Assembly (NCBI GenBank): GCA_023897205.1 | Contig: JAHWDD010000004.1 | Location: forward strand, 1,116,001-1,180,000 | Source: Exophiala sp. HKRS030 | Taxonomy: Eukaryota; Ascomycota; Eurotiomycetes; Chaetothyriales; Herpotrichiellaceae | DNA: 64,000 nucleotides | Direction: 5' to 3' | Shown here: positions 25,223 to 39,099 of the stretch, one piece after another | Numbering within the stretch: position 1 is the stretch's first letter | How the letters are laid out: each line of letters starts with the position of its first letter | Position numbers and translations under genes: made by a program | Notes under the pieces: model-generated | Seen by the model: only the letters and a program-made list of their open reading frames with translations | What the model was told of the DNA's origin: nothing | Database searches by the model: none

Positions 25223-26499
25223 ATTCCTAACTCGTTTTGCCGATCAAGACGAACTTCAAAGATATCTTCCTCTTCGTGACCAGAATACTCTCACTATCCA
25301 AACAAAACAATCACAATTCCTGCGAGAAGGGGGCGTCGACAGAGGTTGTTGCGTGGTGCGAGGTTCGAGAATTACCGAGGGAGGATTGGCTTTCTTTGTG
25401 CTTCACCCTTTGTTCGCTACCGTTTTCTGGAATGTGGATCGAAATGCGGTGTAGGAGTCGCCGCGCGCGCACAAGGTGATGAGAGGATCAAGGACTCGTC
25501 GATGTCGAAGAGACTTTTCGAGGGTCACTGGTGCAAGGAGGTGTCGAGAGAGTACTGCTGTTAGAATTAGTCTTCACTGGCTTGCTGAACACAAAAGTCC
25601 CCCCAATCCTGCGGACCCTGTTACGCATGAGTCTTGTCTCACCTCAAACACTTCTTTCTACCTCGCCTGCGAATTCCGCACCAGCGATAGCCCAAGGCGG
25701 TCAGATAGCCCCAGATAGGTCTCCTACTTGCGAAGAGTGGGGTTGGATTGCTAAAGGCTGCGGAGCACAACGCCAATGGTGGTGGATAGGTGGTTACTCT
25801 AGAGAAGAGAAGTAGTGACAACAGCGAGCGATTGACAATGATCAACGCAGGGAAAAGGAGAGAACTCAGGGCAAGAAGAAAAAGACACAATGTCGGAGAG
25901 ACGGATGTGACGAGGTGATTAGAAGTGAAGACTGAGAGGAAGAGAGAGACCCGACAGATGCGTGACCTCGATGACTTAGTACCTTGTATTTTGTACTGTA
26001 GGGTCGAGTTTCTCAACTTCACACATTTGTTCTTCACACCCGCTGGTCGAATTGAAGGACGTCTGGCCGTTTAGCCGCCCACATTGGCCGAGCTAAGGTC
26101 ATGGAACTGCCCGCTTACTGGGACACGCTATACTTGATGTTTGTCTAGTCTATACAGGGGCCGTCCATCTGTGACACCTAGTCGCCCGTCGTCCACGCCT
26201 TGACCAGAAGTCAGATCAGTGTTTCATCCTAGTTTGTCGCGCAGATTCCGTCTCCCGAAATAGGTCAGAGACATGCGGGAGCCTCAGCAGTATCCGAGCA
26301 GCCGCACAGTGATACAATATGGTAAACATAGCACAGCTACAGAGGACGGACTGTCATGGTGTCATTGCAAGGTCAGTGCGGTAGATGGATGTCCTTGTAT
26401 TTCACTCTATGACATTTTTGCTAGCAACCAACATCTTTTCATTGCATCACCTGCCCGTACTGTTAGCAACCCCCTCCCCGCCCCCCGGTCTTTGAGCGC
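25223..26499. other. Upstream region of the MAP kinase gene
   Basis: A 1.3-kb spacer with pyrimidine/purine-rich tracts. No open frame above about 130 codons and no recognised domain. It probably contains the kinase promoter and 5' UTR and the SEC24 3' UTR. Confidence 0.5.
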
Positions 26500-29355
26500 T
26501 CATGACTGTACCTTCTCGCGCATCTGTCCCATCCACTGTTGAAGGCTGACACCTTGATCCGCACGATCTTCCACCAGCATCGTTTGTGCCCATAACCTTA
26601 ATCCAGGTTCGCCGTCTTCTTTCACTACGTAGAGGTGAGGCACAATAATGCTTCCCACACCCTTGGCACGATGGTCCCGACTCTTGGAAATCACAGCTCT
26701 AACCCGCTCACTAAAGTCGTTGTCCAACTCTGGCAATCGCTGCTTGCCCACCTTGAGCTGACTCTTGTCCGACATGCCAAAAACATCCATGATGAGCTGT
26801 GAAACAGCATCGCGTCCAACCCACAGGAACTGCGTCTGGCCGTCATCAATCAGGTATAGCCCGTAGGGCACAATGCGCTCCGAGGAAAGGTTGACTGGCG
26901 GTGGGAGGATAATCTCTCCAGATTCCTGATTGACAGCTCCAGCGTCATCTGGCATATCGTGAAGGGAGTACATCTTCGGGTAGATGTATTGAATCAGCAG
27001 GGGTAATGGTAAAGTTGATAGTAAGCAAAGTGCGGCGGAACGCATATCGCTAGGAATTTGTGAGGAGCGTCTCAGGCCAAGGTTCTTGGTGAGCGCAAGG
27101 AACAGAACAGGTAGGCCTCGAAGATTAGCAGGAAATTGTAGACCGCCCCCACCCATGCTGCCACCGGCTAGCTCTTTCTTGTAGGTCGAAAGAAGCTCGA
27201 CCAGCTTATTTTGGACCATGTCGCGCGCACTATCAAGCCCACCATTGAGGACGCGCTCAACTGCCTTGTGACTGTAGTAGGTGGTGATGGCCTGCTGATC
27301 CGCCGATGCATACACATCTGATAACTGTTGGGTGGTTGGCAAAGCTAGAGTCATAACCCGGATACGTCGTTCGCCATTGCATGTTGTATGTAGGACAGCT
27401 GTCTGCATACATACAACCGGCTTCGTAATGGTCTCGTCGATGGCAACTTCTACCACATAGCTCTGATCTCGAGGAAATGCTGGGAAGGCGCACAAGTCGG
27501 AGCTTCGATTGAAGAAGTTACCGTAGAAGGTACTCATTCTTAGGCCGGTGGTTGCTCGAACACGGAGAACTGCCTCAAGGCCGATCTCGGCAGAGAGGTA
27601 GTCAGAAAATTCCTTCGCAAATTTCATTGCATCATCCTCCCGAGCCGCATTCCATCCTGGATAGAAGTAGGTTTGGCCACCGGTGTATCTCGGGAGATTG
27701 CTCAACGAAGCCACATCTTGGTACTGCGAGGAGAAGAGGAACATGTCCACTGAGATCTGCTGCTTCGAGCACTCGACCGCAAAACTCTTGTAGAAGCTGT
27801 TGCTAGTTTGAAGAAGGCTGCTCTCTTTTGAAGTACCCAAAATCTTCTTATCCTCTCGCATGTCAAGTTTACCATGTCCAATATTGGGAAGAGACGCTGT
27901 GACCACGGTCATCTTACCTCCAACAGGGCCTATCAGTTTGTGGCCAGCTTTGAGAGCAGATCCCATCGCAGATGCACCGTTCTGTGTGTTTTGGAACATT
28001 TCTTGTAGCTTATCAAGGAAGCTCTCAATGTTTTCGCGGCACTCGGAGAGCGTTACAAGCAGATCTGCGGGCGTAGGAAGGAAGGCTTCCTCTAGATCGC
28101 TCACAACAAGCATGCTCGTTTGGGCGTTTTCGGTCCCGTCCCGGGGAATGTTGAAAAAGTGTAGGCTTGAGTCCACAGCGATAAAACCAAGTCTGGTACG
28201 GCGATCGGCGTTTGGTATTCTATCCAGACTTTCTCGGATACATCGTGCAGTCGTTGCCAAGAGGCCACTGGTAACCGCAGCGTAACTTACATCCAATAAA
28301 AATAGGTACACAAGTGGTTGTGGCGGCCGGACCATGTACTCTTGGGGAGCGATGAATTCAACGACAGCATGATTCAAATCTGGTCTTTGCCATCTATCCA
28401 GGCTCTTTTGTGCTGCAGCATCCCAATCAAATGCCTGAGGGACGTCGTTGGTGAGATTACACATATTGCACCTCCATCGATGTCCGTGGTCCAGGAACGT
28501 CACAAAGGGGTTGATGTACGATCGGCATCTTCTGCAGCGCGATATCACTTGATCGGGTACAATCGGTACAGGATCTTCAACATCATGCAAGGAGGTATAT
28601 GGCTGGATGACCAGCGCGAACGGTAGTTTCGACTTCTTCAAGAGAGAATGGGTGGTGGGGACGGCGTTGAGAGAAGATCGAACATATTTGGGCGGGCAAT
28701 TGGCAAAGGGCGAAGGTGTGACGCTGGTCTAGATCTTGGTCAGGATGAGTTTATAAAATAGAGGGAGTACACATACATTAGGTGGCAGGATGGCCGGTGG
28801 AGGAGGGTAATCCAGTTCCGCAACATTGAAAGGCTGGTTGGACAAGTCGGTGGGATAGAGTTGATTGAGGACAGGGGCTCGCTGCGGCTGTTGTGGCGCT
28901 GCAGCTACAGGGGGCTGTTGGGCAATGTTCATTTGGCCAAATTGCTGAGTGACGCCGGCAACCCCTGGTGTAGGATAGCCTGCAGCTGGAGGCTGGTACC
29001 CGCCCGCCGCTTCCTGGCCGGGATACATGGGAGTTGTGTCCTGTTGGACTGCCACTGGGTTCTGTTGATATCCACCTTGGGGATAACCAGCGGCATCCTG
29101 CTGGGCAGAATAACCTGGGTATGCACCACCAGCCTGCGGTTGACCTCCCAAAGCAGCATTTGCACCTGCTCCAAACTCGTATGCTTGACCGGCATAAGCA
29201 CGCTTCTTTCTGCCTCCATGAGCCTGTCCCTGTGGAGGCGCCGGCATTACGCCTGGCGGTGAAGTCGTCTCGTAGTTGTCATAGTTTTGCCCCGCGGGCT
29301 GTTGCTGGCCATAGCCATCTTGCGCCGGCGGTGTCGGCTGAGGATACTGCGACAT
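26500..29355 (-). CDS. SEC24: COPII coat subunit Sec24
   Basis: Cargo-selecting subunit of the COPII inner coat, paired with Sec23 at ER exit sites. Exon 1 is 28777-29355, the intron is 28729-28776 (48 nt) and exon 2 is 26500-28728. The total is 936 codons and 935 aa, as expected. The N-terminal 190 residues are Pro/Gln/Gly rich and disordered, starting [16 protein letters not shown]. The zinc finger is [11 protein letters not shown] followed by CNMCN. The trunk domain follows with [10 protein letters not shown] and GMVVSDLEE-like segments. The beta-sandwich, helical and gelsolin-like domains complete the family order, with the gelsolin part near [20 protein letters not shown]. The reading from the intron acceptor ([20 protein letters not shown]) is strongly conserved in the family and fixes the splice site. 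Confidence 0.96.
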
Positions 29356-30066
29356 AATGCCTCACGGTCAATGTGAATCAAGTCAGGAGACAGATGTGGT
29401 GTATGTGAGCGCGTGGCACGGAACGTAGGGCTGCGACGTGGAGGTGAAGGTGAGGCAGAGATGATTCGGCGAGATTGTGGGAGATTATGCTTGCGAGACC
29501 TCGTAAAGCATGGTGTCCATATCTGTCTAGAGTATCTCAAGCAGAATCAAGTGACAGTCGCAGAGTAGTTGTACGGAGAGAGCGGTTGTACTTGTCGCTG
29601 TCCTCGTGAGAATAGACAGATTGTCCTCAGTGTGGAGGAATTGTCTTTCGTAGACAGGTTGTGCTTCCGAGGTGTTGACCAATCACAATTTGGCCCACCA
29701 CCAAGACTTGTTTATCTAAACACGACATCTCAGCATGAGTTCTAACAGGTAGTGACTATCAACTTGCATTTTGATACACTTCCTTGTGTTACTGATATTT
29801 AATGGCACAAATCGATTCATGCTACGACTCTGTCAGAATGATTCAGAATTAAATACAAGCCCAAGTAAGTTGCTAGGTCTTTGTGAAGAGGCTAAAGCAT
29901 CTGTGAAGGCCATGCCTGTTGCGAATACAAGAGATAGCCTGGAACTATCAATGATAAATAAGTCGCTAATCACAAACAAACAGATTGCTGTCGCTGGAAA
30001 TGCTTCTTGTTCTCGTATATGCTAAGGTATCTACGCCATGTAAATCATCATCATGGCTTGCTGTCA
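29356..30066. other. Spacer between SEC24 and the RasGAP gene
   Basis: SEC24 promoter and RasGAP 3' flank. Nothing else is recognised. Confidence 0.5.
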
Positions 30067-33000
30067 TCAGATCTCGTGTGCCTCGTCATATGGCCTGTCG
30101 CTGGCTTTGGCCTTCTTTCGTGATGAAGAGCTCATCAACTCGAACAATCGGTTCTTACTGGGTCCGTCACGGCTGCCCGGTAATACTCGCGCCCGACTCT
30201 CTTCTGTAAAATCGACCGATGCTGTTGAGGAGTTTGTTGAATTGGTCATTGCCCGAGCGTCCGTTGCTCGTTGAGGAAAAGGGATACGCCGATCCCATGC
30301 GATGGATGCTGAGCTGGACGGTGTGGTGTCGCCCTCGCCGACATTAGGTGAGACTTCAGCATTTTTGTATTCGAAATTCGCAGCAGTATCCGCCGTTTGT
30401 GGCAGAGCTGTGATCTCGGCACTCCTCCGAGGCTTGATGATTGGCTCTCCAAATATGTTGCTAGACGAGCTGCTTTTCTCTTGTTGATCATTGAGAAGCC
30501 TCTCCCAGGCCGGCTGAGACCTTTCGCTAGGTCTTTCGGCCTGCTCAGCAGCTTTGAGACACTCCTTGCTCTTTGCAGAAAGGCTAAGACACAAAGTGTG
30601 GAAGAGACGGATAGGATCATCATCACCGGCTTCGTTGATGTTCTCGGGAATGTGTGACACCCACAGGTCGGCCAGTTGTGCCAACAATCTTGGGTAATCG
30701 AGCAAATATGGCAGGCTAGGTAGGCCTTCTCGAGATAGTGGTGGCAGTCGACTCTTGATTTGTTTTGGGGCCGCGAATTGAGGCTCGAGAGTCATGGAAG
30801 CCATCTGAGACGCGTCAACAGCACAAATTTCATCAAGGAAGTTTCGAAATTCGGTCGCCGAGGCAATCAGGAATTTGTTCATGGGTTCCATCCAGGGTTC
30901 CTTGGTCCCGAATTTGCCTACGGATGCAAGTGCATTCAAGGACTTGGCGATCAAAGTAAATGTGCGTTTGGTGCGATCAGGAGGAATATCTAATGAAGGA
31001 GTCAGTGTATATCAAAGAGACTCGGCTAGACAGCACATACCTGGAATCAGACCAAACAACTTGGGATTCAAGATTGCAGGGCAGAAGAAACGAAGGAAGA
31101 GGAATCCAGAAACGCTGGTGAGTTTAGCCGTACGAATAAAAGGTCCATAGCGATCCTCGGCGCAAGATCGTATATGTCTGAATATAAGTCTCAGTGGTAA
31201 TGGACAACGCGCCACCGAGTCACGTATCGATTTCCAAATGGTGCTGGTCAGGAAGATCAGATTCGCCCAATTCTTCTCCAGTTGTTCGTTTGATCTAACC
31301 CTGGTAGGGTCAACCTCACAATCCGGATCGCGTTCAATGATTTTGCGCAATTTTTCACCCAGAACCTCCTCTAGATACTCCTTGCCTAATCGGCGCATAT
31401 GAGCATCCAGGGCTTTCGTTACAAGGGAATTGCCCCGGAAGAGCAAATTGACTTCCATAGTGGCTGATCGACTTAGATCTCTGACAAGCATTTCGCGTTG
31501 CTCGGCAGACTCATAGGAATCGTTGGAATGAATGCGACCGCTAAACCTCATGCGCATGGGTTGGGTTTCTCGATCTGTGCCGTCAATTTCTTCCTCAATC
31601 AGACTGGCAAGCCAGTCATTCGCACAGCCCGACGCCTGAAAGATGTCTAGCAAGATATCAGACAGTTGTCGCAGATCTGGTCCAAGTGCACGAGAGATTT
31701 GCGTCGTCAAGCCGTTTGCAAAATTTCCTAGGAGAGCTCCAAGCTCTTTGTACTCGTCCTCCATCAATACCACGGCCTCCCGGAGATTAAATCTTACTAG
31801 GAGCGTGCCAACAGAGTGATCATTATTGTCGAGTAGCGGCCACCACTTATCAACCGGTGTCTGATTCTCCAGATCGTCCAAAGGCACGTCAAGCCGGCCG
31901 AATACAGGGTCGTGGGACGAGATCTCAAGACCGCCGAGGCCAGACAGGTAGCCAGCATCCGCAGAAATGTCATAAAGAGTGTCAGCCACCATGGTCCATT
32001 CTTTCTCGGCAGGATTCCCGAATTTGACAGCAATCGTGATGTTCGAGGCAGACGCTGGGACATCCTCCAGGTTGAATTCCTCTGCCCAGAAGGCCGCAGT
32101 CAGATTGGTCTTGGTTGTTGTACGTGCACGCAAATCATTCCCCAGCATAAGTTCAGCATATACTCCTTCCTTCGATTGTTCTTCTTTTGCAAATCTGGTC
32201 TTTTGCTTCTGTTGCTCCTGGGGGACCTGCGCCGCAAACTGCTGAGCAAACTTCGCTTCTGTGATTTTCACAGATAGCGAACGCTCAATTCGGAACATCC
32301 CTTGTAGTGATTGTGGAGATGGATTTCTGGAACCTGGCGACGACGTCGACTGAAAAGCTTCCAGAGCTTGTTCTGGCCCATACAATTCGGGCACTGTGAG
32401 GGCTCGAAGGAGAACATACCAAGCCTCAAGAGCAGTATTTGACTCTAAGCAAATCACCATAGGCCTCGAAAGACTTGCAGATGATCCTTGAATGCGATAT
32501 TGTGGGTACACTGCTAGACAGTATGGCATGCGGAGCACACTTTCATCGAGTCTCTGCACGGCACTGCGGGAGAGCTCAGACAGATGCGTCACACAAAGCA
32601 CCGTTGACTCTATCTCCCCCAGGATTCGGAATGTGCCGTTCTCATGTAGTGTACAGTTCACCCGTCGCCAGTGGTAGTTATCTTCTGTCATGGATCTACC
32701 AAGGCTGTTCGGTGATGACACTAATTGGGAACCTGAAGGTAGTGGACCGTCCCACAAAAGCATCTTCCCTACTTTAACAATTGCCGTACTTTTACCATTG
32801 CTCATATCCGACAACCTGCGTTGCGACACTGTCTTCTTGTCGGGTATGCTGAATGGTTGGGGTTTGGACATTTTGTTGTGGATGCCCTTGGGCCGCAAAG
32901 GTTGCCAGCAGAGAAGAGCTGCGAGCCAAGAGTCAAACGTTTCCGGTACGGGTGGTCGAAGTTGAAAACCTGTCGTTGAGGAAGCCACCAGAACACTCAA

Positions 33001-33852
33001 ATACGTACTTTGAGTTTCATAGTCGTAGTGTGTTCTGACTGTACACCCTCGAAGATCGGAGATCAATACTGTAGACTGCGACACTTCACCTTTGGTCTGG
33101 CAGACAAGACTTCCCGGCGCAACGTTGATGGCGCAGTAGCCTGAAGCCCAGGCAGATGTATGTAGAGGCCTGAAGAACAAGATACCATGCATTCTTCCGC
33201 ACGTAGTTTTCATAAGCTGCAAGATCCTAGCCGAGTCGATATCGAGCAACTTGGGCGACCGAAGGCCGCCAGCGGAACCAAACATTTCATTCGGCGAAAA
33301 CGGTCGGCGCTGCACTTTTGGGTTTCGCGAATCCGCCTGTTCCATTGCGTCTGCACCACGGACAACCGAAGGGAAACCAATTGACCCGTAGTCCTCGTCT
33401 TGACGTTGAACCAGCGAAGGACTTGTCGCTATGGAACCAAGTCTCTTGCGGGTCTTTGTTATAAAAGATCCTGGCGAGGCATCTGAAGGTGCGTCATCTT
33501 TTGTGTGTGTTCTTGTCTGGGCTCTTCTCCTCCTTCTATCGATTGTGTTTTCATCATCGGTATTCGAAATCGAAGCGGAGGTCTCACGCCGTCTTTGGGA
33601 ATTTCGGGATCGCGTCGAGTGTAATATGGGAGAATGGACTTGACTGCCGTCGGTGGAATCGTTGCGGAAGGTTGTGTAGGCTCCCGAATCGGGAGTGGCC
33701 GCACGGATCGTCCGCTGTTCATGTTCATCAAATATTCTACCATGGCGATCCTGCGAAGAAGTCTGCCGGCTACCTCGCCGCTGGATCACCTGTGGCCTTG
33801 ACCTTGACTGGCTGCTGCCATTGAGCGCTTTGTCCCAGTCCCGCGGCTTCAT
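30067..33852 (-). CDS. Ras-type GTPase-activating protein (PH/C2/RasGAP, BUD2-like)
   Basis: Stimulates GTP hydrolysis by a Ras-family GTPase at the membrane or cortex. Exon 1 is 31041-33852, the intron is 30990-31040 (51 nt) and exon 2 is 30067-30989, giving 1244 aa in frame. The ATG at 33852 (MKPRDWDKALNGSS) is the first in frame. Residues 1-230 are Ser/Arg rich. A PH-like region with lipid-binding character spans about 230-500, a C2 domain follows (VYAELMLGNDLRARTT), then the RasGAP domain. It carries LFRGNSLVTKALDAHMR and the signature FLFLRFFCPAILNPKLFG. The intron joins FGLIP to DIPPDRTKRTFTLIAK within the domain. The C-terminal 200 residues are disordered. The order C2 then RasGAP favours yeast Bud2 (GAP for Rsr1/Bud1) over the much larger Ira proteins. 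Confidence 0.88.
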
Positions 33853-35093
33853 GGCTGCGATCACAGTCGTCTTGAAGCGTGGAGCAGAACAAAGTTTGGG
33901 ATATAGGTATCCTGTCACCAGCGACAGTCTCTTAGTCCTTTACAATCGCGCACAATATGCGCATATTTGATCCCTCGACAGGTTGCGGACTTTGCACCAC
34001 CAAGCATTTGCGCTGTGATTCGAGGACGTCGAACGGGCAAAAAAGGTCTAGTTTTCGAAGCTGTCAATGGAAGTCGGCAGCGGCGCAGTCTAAGGGCGAA
34101 AATTGATAGATTTATGTCAGGTTGGATGTAACCGAGAAGAGAGCCTGTGCAATACGAGGTTTCAGCCGAACGACTGGCGCGAGGGAGACTTGCAGTCTGT
34201 AGAAAACATTGGGAGGCGCTCGCTGGATGCAGGAGAAGGGAGAAAGCCTTATGCAGGAACGTGTGATGCGACAAGAATCGAGGCAAAAAGGATGTGTGGC
34301 ACACCCAGAACAACGGAGGGAGCAGTTATTGGAGATACAAAGCCATACGGATTGATAGGCTTGCTGGTGGGCGGGCGTCGATGGCTATACACACTACTAA
34401 TGCATCCTGTCGTCGCTGGGCTCTCTAGTACAACATCTATTGTGCTATCCGTTCTTCTAAAGGGATTGCGGGCTTCAACCATGTTGTCTCCTGTGGGGTG
34501 GACAGGGTGCTATTCCCAATTTATGAACCCATTCCAGGCCCGTCGCTCAAGTGCTGCAATGTCAACCTCGCTAAGCGATATTCCCCGTGCTTTAGGCATG
34601 GTCAATCAGTGTTTAGTGCCCTTGGACGAACTAGAGTGCGTCCAGTGCCCTCGATGATTACTTTCTCGCCCACTCGAGATCTCTCGGTATCATCTCAGTG
34701 TAATTCCTTGCCCGCCAGGCGAGATTCAGCCAATTCGCGGATGACTCTAGATCTGAGACAGTGTGCCTTGGACTCGAAGTCTACGCTTCCCTGCACATCC
34801 TTCTTATCTCTGAGAGAGAATGGTCATTTGCAGCCGTGCAGGTGGTAGATACAATGCCTTGGTACGAGCGGAAGAAGGGATTCAGCCGGAGTTAATGGAG
34901 TTTGGTGCTGGAGACGCCAAGACTTAGCCCGATCACATGACTTGTTAGAATCCCGCCTTCCCTAGACGACTTGGAGATTCATCGCCCGCGCCAGAATTTC
35001 ATCACTATTAACTAGATCAAAAGTATCAATCCGCCTCCCAAGTTCGCTATCGGACATCAGTGTGGTGTCATCGAAGCCGCCTTGACGCTCATC
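33853..35093. other. Divergent promoter region of the RasGAP and SF3B1 genes
   Basis: A 1.24-kb head-to-head spacer. Open frames reach 184 codons (34103-34657) but lack domains or family-like features, so I do not call a gene. Confidence 0.5.
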
Positions 35094-38000
35094 ATGTCGG
35101 ACGGTAAGAACAAACACCGCGTCTGTTCCAGCGACCAACTGACTCCTTCTGCAGCCGACTTCGAGACCGTCCGGCGACTACAGGCTGAGCGCAACTCTCA
35201 GGCTGCTGGTAAAAAAGGTTCCAAAACCTTCGATCCGTCTAATCAGCGCACTGATTCGTCCACCAAGGTCTCTTTGACCGAAAATTTCGATACGAGTCTC
35301 TACGATAGAGATGGCGGCGACAAGTTCGCGGGTTATCACACCTCACTTGCTGTCGATGGCGACGATGAAGAAATGCCAGATGCGGACGACAGCCGGAGAT
35401 TGATAGGACAGTACACTGCGACAAATGAGCAAATGAAAGAGTTTTCTACGGGGAACGGCGTGGAAGAAGAAGATATTCTGCTTGGACGTGAGAAAACTGC
35501 CAGGATAGCAGATCGCGAGACTGATTATCAGAAGCGAAGATTTGAACGAGGCCCCCTTACGCCCACCAGAGCCGATCCATTTGCAGCCAACAAACATGCT
35601 GGGGTTGCCGAAGGTGCCACGTATCGAGAGGTGATGCAGTTACAAGATCTGGAGCGCGAGGAGGAACGGGTAAAAAAGCTCATAGCTGAAAAGCATCAAA
35701 ATGGCGAGGACGTGGCCGAACACAAGCCTACGCTGAAAGATGAAGCTGATAAGGAGAACGCCGATGCCGGCTCGACGGTTGAAGCAACAGGGCGGAAGCG
35801 AAAGAAGAGGTGGGATGTATCCAGTGACGCCACTCCTGCGTCTGAGACTACTGAAACCAAAAAGCGCTCCAGATGGGATCAGGCCCCTGCTCCCGACGGA
35901 GCGTCAGCACCTGCAAAACGGTCGAGATGGGATCAAGCGCCTGCACTAGACGCCACATCAGCCGCTCCTGTAGCCCAAACCCCAGCTCCAACTTTTGGCA
36001 CAGACATCACCGGGAGAAACGCATCCTGGTCCGATGAAGAACTCGACATGATGCTACCATCTGAAGGATACACAATTCTTGAACCTCCCCCGGGATACGC
36101 TCAAATTCGACCAGTCGCTCGAAAAGTTGCTGCCACTCCTGCTGCCGCAAGTAGCTCCATGGGAATAGGTGGCTTTATGATGCAGGAACCAGAAAACCCA
36201 AGATCAATGGGGAAACAGCTTCCAACCGAGATCCCTGGTGTTGGCGACCTACAGTTTTTCAAGGCTGAGGATATGGCTTATTTCGGAAAACTTGTTGATG
36301 GAGCTGACGAAAATGCCTTGTCAGTCGACGAACTCAAGGAACGCAAGATTATGCGCCTCCTTCTCAAAGTCAAGAACGGCACGCCTCCCATGCGTAAGAC
36401 AGCTCTACGACAACTGACAGATAATGCTCGGCAATTAGGCGCCGGCCCTCTGTTCAATCAGATTCTGCCACTACTGATGGAGAAGAGTTTGGAAGATCAG
36501 GAGCGACATCTGCTTGTCAAAGTCATCGACCGCGTTCTCTACAAGCTCGACGATCTTATCAGGCCTTATGTTCACAAAATCCTAGTTGTCATCGAACCAT
36601 TGCTCATTGATCAAGACTATTACGCTCGTGTCGAGGGTCGAGAGATCATCTCCAACCTCGCCAAAGCAGCCGGTCTAGCGCATATGATCAGTACCATGAG
36701 ACCTGATATCGATCACGTCGACGAGTACGTTCGAAATACTACAGCAAGAGCTTTCGCTGTCGTTGCGTCAGCACTCGGCATTCCTGCACTCCTGCCCTTC
36801 CTTCGCGCTGTCTGTCGAAGCAAGAAATCATGGCAAGCAAGACATACTGGAGTCAAGATTGTACAGCAGATTCCTATACTGATGGGTTGTGCTATCCTTC
36901 CTCACTTAAAAGGTTTGGTTGATTGTATTGCCGATAATCTCAGCGATGAACAAGCCAAAGTCAGGACCGTGACATCTTTGGCTATTGCTGCATTGGCGGA
37001 GGCTGCCAACCCTTACGGTATCGAAAGTTTCGATGATATACTAAACCCTCTATGGACTGGAGCGAGGAAACAACGTGGTAAGGGATTGGCAGGTTTCTTA
37101 AAGGCCGTGGGTTATATTATCCCGCTCATGGACGAAGAATACGCCAACTACTACACCAGCCAGATCATGGAGATCCTTCTGCGAGAATTCGCCTCGCCCG
37201 ACGAGGAAATGAAGAAGGTTGTTCTAAAAGTGATTTCGCAGTGTGCAAGTACCGATGGTGTGACACCGGCCTACTTGAAAGAACATGTCCTCGGCGAGTT
37301 CTTCAAGAGTTTCTGGGTTCGCCGGATGGCGCTTGACAAGAGAAATTATCGCCAGGTGGTGGAAACTACTGTGGACCTAGGGCAAAAAGTCGGCGTCAGC
37401 GAGATTGTCACTCGGATTGTGAACAACTTGAAGGATGAGAGTGAAGCCTATCGCAAGATGACTGTCGAAACTATCGAAAAAGTGATAGCTTCACTCGGTG
37501 CAGCAGACATCAATGAGCGTCTTGAAGAACGACTGGTTGACGGCATCCTATTTGCCTTCCAAGAGCAAGGTATCGAAGATGTGATCATGCTCAATGGTTT
37601 TGGAACAGTTGTCAATGCTCTGGGCACTCGATGTAAACCATATCTCCCACAAATTGTGTCGACGATTCTTTGGCGATTGAACAACAAATCTGCAACTGTC
37701 CGACAACAGGCAGCAGACTTGATCTCTCGGATCGCAATGGTGATGAAGCAATGTGGCGAAGATGCTCTTATGGGCAAACTTGGCGTCGTTCTCTACGAAT
37801 ACCTAGGAGAAGAATACCCTGAAGTCCTAGGCTCAATACTGGGCGCCCTTCGGTCGATTGTAACGGTTGTCGGTATTAACCAGATGCAACCATCCATCAA
37901 GGACCTCTTGCCTCGGCTCACTCCTATTCTACGAAATAGACACGAGAAGGTGCAGGAGAACACAATCGACCTCGTTGGCCGTATCGCGGACCGTGGTCCT

Positions 38001-38765
38001 GAGTCGGTCAATGCCAGAGAATGGATGCGTATCTGTTTCGAACTACTTGATATGCTCAAGGCACACAAGAAGGGAATCCGTCGCGCTGCAAACAATACAT
38101 TCGGCTTCATTGCCAAGGCAATTGGTCCACAGGATGTACTTGCCACTCTTTTGAACAACCTTCGTGTCCAGGAACGACAGTCCCGTGTCTGCACAGCCGT
38201 CGCCATTGGTATTGTTGCTGAGACTTGCGCCCCGTTCACCGTCTTGCCGGCATTGATGAATGAGTATCGGGTACCGGAACTCAACGTGCAAAATGGTGTT
38301 CTAAAATCGCTCTCCTTCCTCTTTGAGTATATTGGTGAGATGGCCAAAGACTATGTTTACGCCGTCACACCGCTTCTGGAAGACGCTCTTATCGACCGCG
38401 ACCAAGTCCACAGACAAACAGCGGCAAGTGTGGTCAAACATGTCGCCCTTGGCGTGGTCGGTCTAGGCTGCGAAGATGCCATGGTCCACTTGTTGAATCT
38501 TCTCTACCCGAATTTGTTCGAAACCAGTCCTCACGTTATTGACCGCATAATTGAAGCCATCGAGGCCATCCGCATGGCTGTGGGTACGGGGATCGTGATG
38601 AACTATGTCTGGGCCGGTCTATTCCATCCTGCGCGAAAAGTCCGGACACCATACTGGAGATTGTACAACGATGCATACGTGTACAATGCGGACAGCATAG
38701 TGCCATATTACCCGAACATGAAGGATGACGGATTACCGAGAGATGAACTGTACATTACACTTTGA
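35094..38765 (+). CDS. Splicing factor 3B subunit 1 (SF3B1/Hsh155/Prp10)
   Basis: Core HEAT-repeat protein of the U2 snRNP SF3b complex, which clamps the branch-point duplex. Exon 1 is only 10 nt (35094-35103, ATG TCG GAC G). The intron is 35104-35154 (GTAAGA...CTGCAG) and exon 2 is 35155-38765. The product is 1206 aa and starts [20 protein letters not shown]. The N-terminal third has several RWD(Q) motifs that bind splicing partners and the p14-binding [20 protein letters not shown]. The C-terminal two thirds are HEAT repeats nearly colinear with human SF3B1. These include [34 protein letters not shown] (the loop with the lysine most often mutated in human disease, here still Lys), and [17 protein letters not shown]. 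The intron is 3n and stop-free, so an unspliced reading adds 17 residues that do not fit the family. Confidence 0.97.
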   Translation: MSDGKNKHRVCSSDQLTPSAADFETVRRLQAERNSQAAGKKGSKTFDPSNQRTDSSTKVSLTENFDTSLYDRDGGDKFAGYHTSLAVDGDDEEMPDADDSRRLIGQYTATNEQMKEFSTGNGVEEEDILLGREKTARIADRETDYQKRRFERGPLTPTRADPFAANKHAGVAEGATYREVMQLQDLEREEERVKKLIAEKHQNGEDVAEHKPTLKDEADKENADAGSTVEATGRKRKKRWDVSSDATPASETTETKKRSRWDQAPAPDGASAPAKRSRWDQAPALDATSAAPVAQTPAPTFGTDITGRNASWSDEELDMMLPSEGYTILEPPPGYAQIRPVARKVAATPAAASSSMGIGGFMMQEPENPRSMGKQLPTEIPGVGDLQFFKAEDMAYFGKLVDGADENALSVDELKERKIMRLLLKVKNGTPPMRKTALRQLTDNARQLGAGPLFNQILPLLMEKSLEDQERHLLVKVIDRVLYKLDDLIRPYVHKILVVIEPLLIDQDYYARVEGREIISNLAKAAGLAHMISTMRPDIDHVDEYVRNTTARAFAVVASALGIPALLPFLRAVCRSKKSWQARHTGVKIVQQIPILMGCAILPHLKGLVDCIADNLSDEQAKVRTVTSLAIAALAEAANPYGIESFDDILNPLWTGARKQRGKGLAGFLKAVGYIIPLMDEEYANYYTSQIMEILLREFASPDEEMKKVVLKVISQCASTDGVTPAYLKEHVLGEFFKSFWVRRMALDKRNYRQVVETTVDLGQKVGVSEIVTRIVNNLKDESEAYRKMTVETIEKVIASLGAADINERLEERLVDGILFAFQEQGIEDVIMLNGFGTVVNALGTRCKPYLPQIVSTILWRLNNKSATVRQQAADLISRIAMVMKQCGEDALMGKLGVVLYEYLGEEYPEVLGSILGALRSIVTVVGINQMQPSIKDLLPRLTPILRNRHEKVQENTIDLVGRIADRGPESVNAREWMRICFELLDMLKAHKKGIRRAANNTFGFIAKAIGPQDVLATLLNNLRVQERQSRVCTAVAIGIVAETCAPFTVLPALMNEYRVPELNVQNGVLKSLSFLFEYIGEMAKDYVYAVTPLLEDALIDRDQVHRQTAASVVKHVALGVVGLGCEDAMVHLLNLLYPNLFETSPHVIDRIIEAIEAIRMAVGTGIVMNYVWAGLFHPARKVRTPYWRLYNDAYVYNADSIVPYYPNMKDDGLPRDELYITL

Positions 38766-39099
38766 GTTGAACATTGACACGATTGAGGCTTGTCATACCA
38801 GGGCGCGTATCATAAGTGCTTCTAAAAGTCACGAAGCTGGCACAGATGCTTATACTTTTTATAGTTGAACAAATCAGCAGACCACGGGGGCTGTTTTCGG
38901 CCTTCCGGACTTTTATTCTTGTTAAGATGCCATGCTCGTACGGCCTCATCCAATAACGATGAACCTTTTTCTTCTGCCAGAAAATGGAATCACTTCTAGT
39001 GCTACTACTGTTGTATGCAATATGCAATGCGATAACTTGCCATTGGAGGTCCTTGTGTGTTTCATTGTTGGCATCCTACTTCTTTTCGATTTGTACATC
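38766..39099. other. Convergent spacer between SF3B1 and QCR8
   Basis: Short tail-to-tail spacer with both 3' UTRs. No gene is seen. Confidence 0.5.

Noticed and set aside
34103..34657. 184-codon frame between the RasGAP and SF3B1 genes
   Set aside because: No domain, poor codon character, and it lies in a divergent promoter region.
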